NCBI RefSeq assembly: GCF_009755605.1
Contig: NZ_WPNZ01000008.1
Coordinates: forward strand, 186,001-250,000
Reading direction: 5' to 3'
Source: Streptomyces typhae
GTDB lineage: Bacteria; Actinomycetota; Actinomycetes; Streptomycetales; Streptomycetaceae
Length of the DNA: 64,000 bases
Program-made: the position numbers and the translations under genes
Shown here: positions 1 to 6,477 of the stretch, piece after piece
How positions within the stretch are numbered: position 1 is the first letter of the stretch
Layout of the letters: the number at the start of each line of letters is the position of its first letter
The notes under the pieces: generated by a model
What the model was told of the DNA's origin: nothing
The model's database searches: none
Seen by the model: the letters and a program-made list of their open reading frames with translations, nothing else

Positions 1-1
1 C

Positions 2-295
2 GGGACCTGGCACATCGTCATGCCCGCGGCCCTGCCCGGCTATCTCGCGGGCCTGAAGCAGGGCTGGGCGTTCTCCTGGCGGTCGTTGATGGCCGCCGAG
101 ATCATCGCGCAGTCCCCCGACCTCGGGATGGGTCTCGGCCAGCTCCTGGAAGCGGGCCGCACCAACAGCAGCATGTCCCAGGTCTTCCTCGCCATCCTGC
201 TCATCCTGATCGTCGGCATCGCCATCGACCTGATCGTCTTCAGTCCCCTGGAGCGGTGGGTCCTGCGCAGCCGCGGCCTGCTGGTGAAGAGCTGA
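2..295 (+). CDS. ABC transporter permease, sulfonate/aliphatic-sulfur type (3' end only)
   Basis: Only the last 97 residues are in the window; the reading frame is open from base 2. The visible part has the end of the EAA-loop region (ALPGYLAGLKQGWAFSWRSL, then MAAEII) and a last membrane segment around FLAILLILIVGIAIDLIVF, ending in an ERWVLR tail. This arrangement is typical of SsuC/TauC-like inner-membrane permeases that import alkanesulfonates or related sulfur/nitrogen oxyanions. The next gene, a sirohydrochlorin chelatase, starts 4 bp after the stop, so the two are probably one transcript. That supports sulfur rather than nitrate as the substrate. Family assignment is firm; the exact substrate is inferred from context. 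Confidence 0.85.
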   Translation, partial: GTWHIVMPAALPGYLAGLKQGWAFSWRSLMAAEIIAQSPDLGMGLGQLLEAGRTNSSMSQVFLAILLILIVGIAIDLIVFSPLERWVLRSRGLLVKS

Positions 296-299
296 TCCC

Positions 300-1175
300 A
301 TGTACCACCGCACATCGCCGTCCCGGCCCGGCCACCGCGGCCGGGGCCCGGTCCTCCTCGCGGTCGCGCACGGCAGCCGCGATCCACGGCACGCCGCGAC
401 CGTCCGGGCGCTGCTGCGCACGGTGCGCGCGCGGCGGCCCGGACTGCGGGTGGAGGTGGGCTTCCTGGACTTCGACACCCCGTCGGTCCCGGCCGTCCTC
501 GCCCGCCTCGACGAGGAGGGCGTGCGGGACGTCGTCGCCCTGCCCCTCCTCCTCACCCGCGCCTTCCACGCCAAGGCCGACATCCCGGCGGTCCTGAAGC
601 AGGCTCCGCCGGGCCTCCGGGTCCGGCAGGCGGGGGTCCTCGGTCCGGCGCCGCTGCTCCTGGCCGCCTTGGAGAGGCGGCTGTACGAGGCGGGGCTCGA
701 CCCCGCCGACAAGGCCACGACCGGGGTCGTCCTGGCCTCGGCGGGGTCCACCGATCCGGAGGCGGGCGCAGTGATCGCTGACATCGCGCGGGAGTGGCGG
801 CACACCGGTTGGTGCGCCGTGCGGCCTGCGTTCGCCTCCGCCACCTCGGCCTCCGCCGCCGCCTCCGTCACCTCGGCCTCCGCCCCTTCCTTCGAGGGTT
901 TTCCGCCCACGGCGGAGGCGGTGCGCCTGCTGCGGGCCGAGCCCGGAGTGCGGCGGGTGGCGGTCGCCCCCTATGTCCTCGCGCCGGGTTTCCTGCCCGA
1001 CCGGATCGCCCGGGGCGCCGCGGAGGCGGGCGCCGACGTCCTGGCCGGCGTGCTCGGTGACTCACCGCTCGTGGCCCGGGTGCTGCTCGACCGCTTCGAC
1101 GCCTGCCGCCGCTTCACCGCGGGCCGCTCCCCGGCGTCCGCCGGGGCCGGGAACGCCCTGTCGCGCCCGGCCTGA
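300..1175 (+). CDS. Sirohydrochlorin chelatase family protein (CbiX/SirB-like)
   Basis: A 291-residue cytosolic protein expected to insert ferrous iron into sirohydrochlorin to make siroheme, the cofactor of sulfite reductase. The diagnostic N-terminal motif AHGSRDPRH lies near residue 22, followed by LPLLLTRAFHAKADIP with its conserved metal-site histidine. A second, weaker repeat of the fold follows (VAPYVLAPGFLPDRI), so this is the two-domain short form. An Ala/Ser-rich stretch near residues 180-198 (repeats of TSASAA type) links the halves and looks like slipped-strand expansion. The ATG lies 4 bp after the ABC permease stop, suggesting translational coupling and a shared sulfur-assimilation operon. 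A cobalt chelatase role is possible but less likely here. Confidence 0.88.
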   Translation: MYHRTSPSRPGHRGRGPVLLAVAHGSRDPRHAATVRALLRTVRARRPGLRVEVGFLDFDTPSVPAVLARLDEEGVRDVVALPLLLTRAFHAKADIPAVLKQAPPGLRVRQAGVLGPAPLLLAALERRLYEAGLDPADKATTGVVLASAGSTDPEAGAVIADIAREWRHTGWCAVRPAFASATSASAAASVTSASAPSFEGFPPTAEAVRLLRAEPGVRRVAVAPYVLAPGFLPDRIARGAAEAGADVLAGVLGDSPLVARVLLDRFDACRRFTAGRSPASAGAGNALSRPA

Positions 1176-1204
1176 TCTTGTCCCGGGCGTCGGCCGGAAA
1201 CCGC

Positions 1205-1234
1205 TTGCGGGGCCGCGCGCGGCCCCCTTAGCGT
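1205..1234 (+). promoter_or_regulatory. Candidate leaderless promoter for the GNAT gene
   Basis: TTGCGG (1205-1210), an 18-bp spacer and TAGCGT (1229-1234) fit a sigma-70-like promoter. The predicted start point is at or within a base or two of the ATG at 1242, and there is no ribosome-binding site in the 12 bp before that ATG. Both facts point to a leaderless transcript, common in Streptomyces. Inferred from sequence only. Confidence 0.45.
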
Positions 1235-1241
1235 CTCGCGG

Positions 1242-1778
1242 ATGACCCCCGAGCCGTTCGCCCCCGAACTGCGGTCCGAGCGACTGGTGCTCTCCGCGTA
1301 CGTCGCCGCAGACGAGGCGGAGTTCGTCGCGCTGTTCCAGGACGACGCCGTGGGGCGCTGGTTCGGCGAGGGCATGCAGAGCGCCGAGGAGAACAGGGCG
1401 CTGTTCGCGCGGCTGTTCAGCATCGTGTACGCGGAGCGGCGCTTCCCGGTGTGGGCGGTGCGCCACAACGGGCGGTACGCGGGCCACGCCGAGATCAAGC
1501 CGTCCCCCGAGCCCTGGCTCGACGGCCACGAGATCGTCTACGGCCTGTCCCGGGACAGCTGGGGCCTCGGCCTCGGCACGGAGCTCGCGGGCCTGCTCAC
1601 GGACTACGGCCACCGGACGCTCGGGCTCGCCGAGGTGCACGCCACCGTGGACGCCCAGAACACGCCGTCCATCACCGTCCTCAAGCGCCTCGGCTACACG
1701 CAGGGCCGCGAGGTGCGCGAGGACCACGGGGGGACGACGCTCCAGTTCACGTCACGGGCCGAGGCTCCTCGCCCCTGA
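1242..1778 (+). CDS. GNAT family N-acetyltransferase (RimJ/RimL-like)
   Basis: A 178-residue single-domain acetyl-CoA-dependent N-acetyltransferase. The N-terminal pattern TERLVLSAY-like (SERLVLSAYVAAD) and the later block YGLSRDSWGLGLGTELAGLL supply the acetyl-CoA pyrophosphate-binding turn (here GLGLG). NTPSITVLKRLGYTQGRE is the usual beta-6/alpha-4 signature of the RimJ/RimL-type GNAT_3 group. The substrate cannot be told; relatives acetylate ribosomal-protein N-termini, antibiotics or small amines. The last 32 bp overlap the end of the convergent reductase gene. The start at 1242 fits a leaderless promoter directly upstream. Confidence 0.88.
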   Translation: MTPEPFAPELRSERLVLSAYVAADEAEFVALFQDDAVGRWFGEGMQSAEENRALFARLFSIVYAERRFPVWAVRHNGRYAGHAEIKPSPEPWLDGHEIVYGLSRDSWGLGLGTELAGLLTDYGHRTLGLAEVHATVDAQNTPSITVLKRLGYTQGREVREDHGGTTLQFTSRAEAPRP

Positions 1779-2790
1779 CCCGTTCGACGTGGGCGACCAG
1801 CTCCGCCACCGGCATCGACCCCGCCGCCCTGCGCTCCTGCGCGAAGGTGTTCGCGAGCCGCTGGAGCGCGTCGTTCACCGGCGTCGGCACCCCGTGCTCC
1901 CGGCCGAGCAGCGCGATCTCACCGTTGAGGTAGTCGACCTCGACGGTGCCGGTGCCACGGGTGAGGCTCTGCCAGGTGGAGCCGCCGCGCGGGCCGCCCG
2001 CGCCGTTGGCGCCGCTCTCCATGGGCTCGAGGACGAGGCGCCCGGCGCGGGCCGCGACGTGCTCCCGCTCGCCGACCGCCGCGATCCCGGCCGCGGCGAG
2101 CACGGCCTCGCCCTCGGCGCGGGCGCGGCGGTTCACCGCGAGGGCGGCCTCCTCGACGAGGGGACCCGTCAGCGCCTCGACGGCGTTGGCGAGGTTGGCG
2201 AGGAGCTTGCCGTACTTCCAGCGCATCACGTCCCCGACGACGGGCGCGAGCAGCTTGGCGTCCTGAAGGCCGGCGGCGACGCGCCGGGCGGTGTCGTCGG
2301 TCCCCGACGGGTACCGGCCGATGTGCAGGATGCCGGTGTAGGGGGCACCGGCGGCGGCGACGGTGCCGGGCTCGACGTACGTCGCGGGCAGCCACACGCA
2401 CATGCCGTACACGCGGGCGAAGCGGCGCAGGGCCATCCGTTCGCTGTCGACGCCGTTCTGCGCGCAGACCACGGGCAGCGACTCGGCGGCCGTCGTGCCG
2501 CCCGCGACGGGCCGGGTGCTCCAGGCGCCCAGGGCGGCCTCGGAGTCCTGGGTCTTGACGGCGAGGACGAGCACGTCGTCCGGGCGCAGGGTGCCGAGTT
2601 CGGCGGGCTCCGACACGACGGGCGGCCGGTGGGTGCGGGTGCCGTCGGGTGTCGTGAGGGTGAGCCCGCGCTCCCGCAGGGCCCGCAGGTGCGCGCCCCG
2701 GGCGACCAGGACGACGTCGTGCCCCGCCTCGGCGAGGCGCCCGCCGACGCTGCCGCCGACGGCCCCCGCTCCGATGATGATGTATCGCAT
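1747..2790 (-). CDS. Ketopantoate reductase family protein (2-dehydropantoate 2-reductase, PanE/ApbA-like)
   Basis: A 347-residue NADPH-dependent reductase. The Rossmann motif IIIGAGAVGGSVGGRLAEAG opens the protein; a central CAQNGVDSE block and the WKYGKLLANLANAVEAL helix carry the catalytic lysine and asparagine typical of the PanE C-terminal domain. Canonical function is reduction of 2-dehydropantoate to pantoate in coenzyme A synthesis, but streptomycetes have several paralogues and this isolated copy may act on another oxo acid. A slightly longer frame begins 30 bp upstream; the ATG at 2790 puts the nucleotide-binding strand at the very N-terminus, as in the family. Confidence 0.88.
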   Translation of the reverse strand: MRYIIIGAGAVGGSVGGRLAEAGHDVVLVARGAHLRALRERGLTLTTPDGTRTHRPPVVSEPAELGTLRPDDVLVLAVKTQDSEAALGAWSTRPVAGGTTAAESLPVVCAQNGVDSERMALRRFARVYGMCVWLPATYVEPGTVAAAGAPYTGILHIGRYPSGTDDTARRVAAGLQDAKLLAPVVGDVMRWKYGKLLANLANAVEALTGPLVEEAALAVNRRARAEGEAVLAAAGIAAVGEREHVAARAGRLVLEPMESGANGAGGPRGGSTWQSLTRGTGTVEVDYLNGEIALLGREHGVPTPVNDALQRLANTFAQERRAAGSMPVAELVAHVERVRGEEPRPVT

Positions 2791-2867
2791 GGGGCGAGCC
2801 TCGCACAGGTGATCGGTCAAGGGTCAGGGAAACGGGAGCACTTGCCCGGAGTCACAGCGCTGGACCT

Positions 2868-2880
2868 TGCCCCTGGGGCA
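2868..2880 (+). promoter_or_regulatory. Short perfect palindrome upstream of the transglutaminase-like gene
   Basis: TGCCCC-T-GGGGCA is a perfect inverted repeat 17 bp before the ATG at 2898, within ACCTTGCCCCTGGGGCAGAC. The spacing and CTTGCCCC half-site recall MerR-family operators, which sit between promoter hexamers, but no MerR gene is adjacent. Could equally be chance in GC-rich DNA. Confidence 0.3.
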
Positions 2881-2897
2881 GACCCCACGCTCCCGCC

Positions 2898-3809
2898 ATG
2901 GACAGCGACTATCTGACCCAGAGCCCGTACAGCGACCCCGGGCCCCGCCTCGACGCCCTGCTCGGCGGCGCCCCGCTCCCCCGCGACCCGGCCGCGCTCG
3001 CCGCTGTCGTACGCGGTCTGCTGATGCACCGCGAGGAGCGTGGCGCCTTCGGTTACGAGGTGCCGGTGGACCGGCTGCACGGGGACGCGGAGACGCGGTA
3101 CGCGGGCGAGATCCTGCGCATCGTCGGCGAGCGCGGCAGCACGGTGCTCACCGAGCCCCGGGAGCCCGGCGCGCGGTTCGTGGCGACCTGCCGGGACTTC
3201 GCGGTGCTGCTGTGCTCGCTGCTGCGGGCCACCGGCACTCCGGCGCGGGTGCGGGCGGGGTACGGGGCGTACTTCGAGACGGGCCTGTACGACAACCACT
3301 GGGTGACGGAGTACTGGCGGTCCGGGCGCGGCTGGGTCCTCAGCGACGTGCAACTGCTCGGTGGTTCGTACGACGTGTCCTTCGACCCCATGGACGTTCC
3401 CCGGGACCAGTTCCTGGTCGCCGGTGACGCCTGGCGGGCGTGCCGGGAGGGCCGCGCCGACCCGGACACGTTCACGGTGGCGACGGTCCCGGAGATCAAG
3501 GGGCTCGCCCTGGTGCGTGCCGATGTGGTGGCCGACCTCGCCGCGCTCGGCGGCGTGGAGGTGCTGCCGTGGGACGGCTGGGGCCTGATGGAGAAGGACG
3601 ACGCGGACGTCACGGACGACGACCTGGCGCTGCTCGACACGGTGGCCGCCCTCACGTCGGCGGCCCATCTGACGGCGCGGCCCGTGCGTCCCGGGGGTGT
3701 CCGGCGGCTCCTGGCCGACGCGCGCCTGGCCGTGCCGCGCGAGATCGTCTCGCACGCCACCTACCTCGGGACCCGCACGGTCACCCTCGCGGCGCCGGCC
3801 GGGCCGTGA
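2898..3809 (+). CDS. Transglutaminase-like domain protein
   Basis: A 303-residue cytosolic protein with a transglutaminase/protease-like core. The catalytic cysteine lies in FVATCRDFAVLLCSLLRATG (about residue 98), followed by the PARVRAGYGAYF strand and DNHWVTEYW carrying the catalytic histidine; an aspartate in GWVLSDVQL completes a plausible Cys-His-Asp triad. The C-terminal half (EIKGLALVRADVVADLAALGG) is helical and specific to this actinobacterial subgroup. Bacterial members act as peptidases, amidases or cross-linkers, so the substrate is unknown. The start has no strong ribosome-binding site. Its 3' end overlaps the convergent DUF4440-like gene by 29 bp. Confidence 0.82.
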   Translation: MDSDYLTQSPYSDPGPRLDALLGGAPLPRDPAALAAVVRGLLMHREERGAFGYEVPVDRLHGDAETRYAGEILRIVGERGSTVLTEPREPGARFVATCRDFAVLLCSLLRATGTPARVRAGYGAYFETGLYDNHWVTEYWRSGRGWVLSDVQLLGGSYDVSFDPMDVPRDQFLVAGDAWRACREGRADPDTFTVATVPEIKGLALVRADVVADLAALGGVEVLPWDGWGLMEKDDADVTDDDLALLDTVAALTSAAHLTARPVRPGGVRRLLADARLAVPREIVSHATYLGTRTVTLAAPAGP

Positions 3810-4191
3810 ACGGCGTGCCCTGATGGAACCAGAGGCGCCAGCCGTCGCCGGTGCGCCGCCACAGGGAACTGCGGTGCGCCAGGCGGCCGTTGGTGTCGGT
3901 GTCGAAGGTGAGGTGCACCAGGTCGTCGGCGAGTTGGACGCCGCGCATGCGGGAGGTGGTGGCGGGCCGGTCGCCCGGTCCGGGCCGCTCGGTGAGGACC
4001 TTGACGATCGACGCGCGGTCCCAGCGGGCCCCGGACGCGCCGAACTCGGTGAAGTCGGGGTGCAGCAGGGCGCCGAACAGCTCCGGCGACGCCCGTACCT
4101 CGGGGTCGAGGAGGCGCAGTTCGTTCTCGATGGCCGCCTGGACGGCGGGCGAGCGCCCGGAGAGCGCGGCGGCGTCGGCCGTGTCAGACAT
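3781..4191 (-). CDS. DUF4440 / NTF2-like (SnoaL-type fold) protein
   Basis: A 136-residue protein with the pattern of the DUF4440/NTF2-like cone fold: an N-terminal helix (AAIENELRLLDPEVRASPELF), LLHPDFTEFGASGARWDR, and paired strands ending in SSLWRRTGDGWRLWFHQGTPF. Such proteins bind small ligands or act as simple enzymes; no catalytic residues can be assigned. Its start overlaps the stop of the upstream DUF1697 gene by 8 bp, so the two are translationally coupled. The 3' end overlaps the convergent transglutaminase-like gene. Confidence 0.8.
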   Translation of the reverse strand: MSDTADAAALSGRSPAVQAAIENELRLLDPEVRASPELFGALLHPDFTEFGASGARWDRASIVKVLTERPGPGDRPATTSRMRGVQLADDLVHLTFDTDTNGRLAHRSSLWRRTGDGWRLWFHQGTPFTARPAPRG

Positions 4192-4744
4192 CGGTCATCT
4201 CCACGAGCTTGGTGACGGTGTTCCAGTTGCGGCTGGTGGCGATGAGGCCCTTGGTGATCGACGGGCGGGCGAGGGCACCGGCGAGCCGGGAGGTTCCGAG
4301 GCCGTCGGGCACGTACAGATACAGGGCGCGGTCGCCGAGCCTGAACTCCTCCGGGAGGTAGGCCGCTTGGTCGACGGCCGCGAACCGGTCGGCGTCGACG
4401 GGCGCCGAGAAGTACGTGACGTGCAGCTGCCTGCCCTCCAGCGTCGCCGCGGGGAAGGGGCAGGCGGCCGCCACCGCCTTCAGGTACGCCGCGTCGCGCA
4501 CCAGGACGTCGACGGTGAACCCGTACTCCCGCTCCAGGGCCGCGGTCACCCCTGCGGCCAGGGACTCCTCGTCGCCGTGGTCCGCGGTGAAGACGGCGTT
4601 GCCGCTCTGCAGGTGGGTCCGTACGTCGCCGTGCCCGAGCCCTTCGAGGAGCGCGCGCAGGCGCGGCATCGCCACTTTCCGCATCCTCACGCTGCCGCCC
4701 ACATTGATGCCGCGCAGCAGCGCCGCGTAGATCTTCGTCGCCAT
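4184..4744 (-). CDS. DUF1697 family protein
   Basis: A 186-residue protein with the DUF1697 hallmarks YAALLRGINVGGSVRM at the N-terminus, LRALLEGLGHGDVRTHLQSG (residues 25-45), and a C-terminal NWNTVTKLVEM segment. Biochemical function is unknown; the family is widespread in soil bacteria. A GTG lies 6 bp upstream in frame, but ATG 4744 gives the usual family N-terminus. It leads a two-gene unit with the DUF4440-like gene. Confidence 0.85.
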   Translation of the reverse strand: MATKIYAALLRGINVGGSVRMRKVAMPRLRALLEGLGHGDVRTHLQSGNAVFTADHGDEESLAAGVTAALEREYGFTVDVLVRDAAYLKAVAAACPFPAATLEGRQLHVTYFSAPVDADRFAAVDQAAYLPEEFRLGDRALYLYVPDGLGTSRLAGALARPSITKGLIATSRNWNTVTKLVEMTDV

Positions 4745-4757
4745 GCGCACACGATAA

Positions 4758-4798
4758 GGCGGCCGCCGTGCCCCGTGGGGGTGGGCACGACGGCCGCC
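4758..4798 (-). terminator. Strong hairpin 3' of the subtilase gene
   Basis: Two 16-nt arms (4758-4773 and 4783-4798) pair with a single mismatch around a 9-nt loop; the stem is almost all G-C. It sits between the subtilase stop (4823) and the DUF1697 start (4744), both read leftwards, so it probably ends the subtilase transcript. There is no U-tract, as is usual for Streptomyces terminators. Confidence 0.65.
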
Positions 4799-4822
4799 GG
4801 CTTCAGTGGGCCGTGGCGGTGC

Positions 4823-6031
4823 CTACTCGACGACCTTCAGGAGCTTGTTGGGGGTGCCCTCGCTCGGGTTGGAGATCTTGTCGGCGGTGGCGCCGTCGGT
4901 CAGGGCCTTGGCGACGGCGTCGGGGGCGGCGTCCTTGTGGGCACCGAGGTAGACGGCGGCGGCGCCCACGACGTGCGGGGTCGCCATCGAGGTGCCGGAG
5001 ATGGTCTTGGTGGCGTCGTCACCGGTGTTCCAGGCCGACGTGATGTCCGAGCCGGGGGCGTAGATGTCCACGGAGGAGCCGAAGTTGGAGAAGTCCGACT
5101 GCTGGTCGTCCTTGGTGGAGGAGGCGACCGTGATGGCCTCCTTGACGCGGGCCGGGGAGCCCTGGCTCGCGTCGGTCGACTCGTTGCCCGCGGCCACGCC
5201 GAAGGTGACGCCGGCGGCGACGGCCTTGCGGACGGCCTCGTCGAGGGCCTCGTCGGCGCCGCCACCGAGGCTCATGTTGGCGACGGAGGGGCCCTGGTGG
5301 TTCTTGGTGACCCAGTCGATGCCCGCGACGACCTGCTCGGTGGTGCCGGAACCCTGGTCGTCCAGGACGCGGACGGCGACGACCTTCGCCTTCTTGGCGA
5401 CACCGTGCGCGGCACCGGCGATGGTGCCCGCGACGTGGGTGCCGTGGCCGTTGCCGTCGTCGGCGTTGTCGTCGTTGTCGACGGCGTCGAAGCCGGAGGT
5501 GGCACGGCCGCCGAAGTCCTTGTGGCTGACGCGGACGCCGGTGTCGATGACGTACGCGGTGACGCCCTCGCCCGCGGCGTCGGGGTACGTGTACTTCTTG
5601 TCGCCGGCCGTGTCCGCCTGGTCGATGCGGTCCAGGCCCCACGACGGCGGGTTGTCCTGGGTGGCGTCGATGGTGAACTTCTTGTTCTGCACGACCTTGC
5701 CGACGGCCGGGTCGGCAGCGAGGCGCTTGGCCTCGGTCTCCGTCAGGCTCTTGGCGGCGAAGCCGTTGACGGCCGAGGAGTAGGCGCGGCTGAGCTTGCC
5801 GCCGTACTCCTTCGCGAGGTCGGACTTGGCCGACTTGTCGGCCTTCTCGTCGAGCAGCACGATGTAGCTGCCGTCGACGGCGCCCTTGGCGTCCGCGCCG
5901 TAGATCTTGCCCTCGGCGGGGGTCGAGGCCCCGGCGAACGATCCGGCGAAGACGGTCACACCCACCGCGGTGGCGGCGGTGGCTATCGCAGCGGTGAGCT
6001 TCATCGTGCGAGCGCGCTTGTGGGTTGCCAT
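4823..6031 (-). CDS. Secreted S8 family serine peptidase (subtilisin-like)
   Basis: A 402-residue pre-pro-enzyme. A Sec signal peptide (KRARTMKLTAAIATAATAVG, then a cleavage region near ASTPAEG) is followed by an I9-type propeptide containing YIVLLDEKADKSAKSDLAKE. The catalytic domain carries all three residues: Asp in AYVIDTGVRVSHKDF (about residue 160), His in GNGHGTHVAGTIAG (about 198) and Ser in SGTSMATPHVVGAA (about 348), plus the oxyanion-hole Asn in AAGNES. It resembles the standard extracellular streptomycete subtilases that degrade protein outside the cell. ATG 6031 is chosen because it follows a GAGGAG site and starts a signal peptide. A longer open frame upstream lacks these. Confidence 0.93.
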   Translation of the reverse strand: MATHKRARTMKLTAAIATAATAVGVTVFAGSFAGASTPAEGKIYGADAKGAVDGSYIVLLDEKADKSAKSDLAKEYGGKLSRAYSSAVNGFAAKSLTETEAKRLAADPAVGKVVQNKKFTIDATQDNPPSWGLDRIDQADTAGDKKYTYPDAAGEGVTAYVIDTGVRVSHKDFGGRATSGFDAVDNDDNADDGNGHGTHVAGTIAGAAHGVAKKAKVVAVRVLDDQGSGTTEQVVAGIDWVTKNHQGPSVANMSLGGGADEALDEAVRKAVAAGVTFGVAAGNESTDASQGSPARVKEAITVASSTKDDQQSDFSNFGSSVDIYAPGSDITSAWNTGDDATKTISGTSMATPHVVGAAAVYLGAHKDAAPDAVAKALTDGATADKISNPSEGTPNKLLKVVE

Positions 6032-6477
6032 GAAGAGGGGTCTCCTCGTGGTTCTGTGGGGGGATGTGGGGGGTTTCAAAGCCTTTGTGCTGTTGTGCAG
6101 CCATGACTGCGACACCCGGTCGCCTCCGAAAGAACTGAAGATCTCCGGGCGTTGGGACGAAACCTTGTCTGAATGACGCGCGCAGATCAATACCTTCCTG
6201 CGCCTGTGACTTGTTCAACAAGGTTCTGTAATAACAAAAAGGGGACGTGGTCACACTTCGGACACCTCGCAGGTACGAGACCTCCTGGACCGGGTCCACC
6301 CGGACCCGTGTAGGTGCCAGAACCCGATGGGTGTAAGGGGCTTGGGACGCCGGGGTCCTCCCTCAGGCGGGCGCCGGGTTCACCTGCGCGCAGGACGCCG
6401 CCCCCCGAGTACCGCCCTAGCTTCGAGAGTCAGGGGAGGCGGCGCGGCGCCGCCGCCACACGACGGGGGGCGACTCC
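6032..6477. other. 446-bp intergenic region between subtilase and MMPL genes
   Basis: Divergent promoter region without a convincing gene. It contains an AT-rich patch (about 6205-6240) unusual for this genome, with the perfect palindrome CTTGTTCAACAAG at 6210-6222, and a second inverted repeat with 7-bp arms CGGGTCC/GGACCCG at 6291-6308. Either may be an operator or promoter element for the subtilase (leftward) or the MMPL exporter (rightward). I see no clear -10/-35 pair. Confidence 0.4.
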
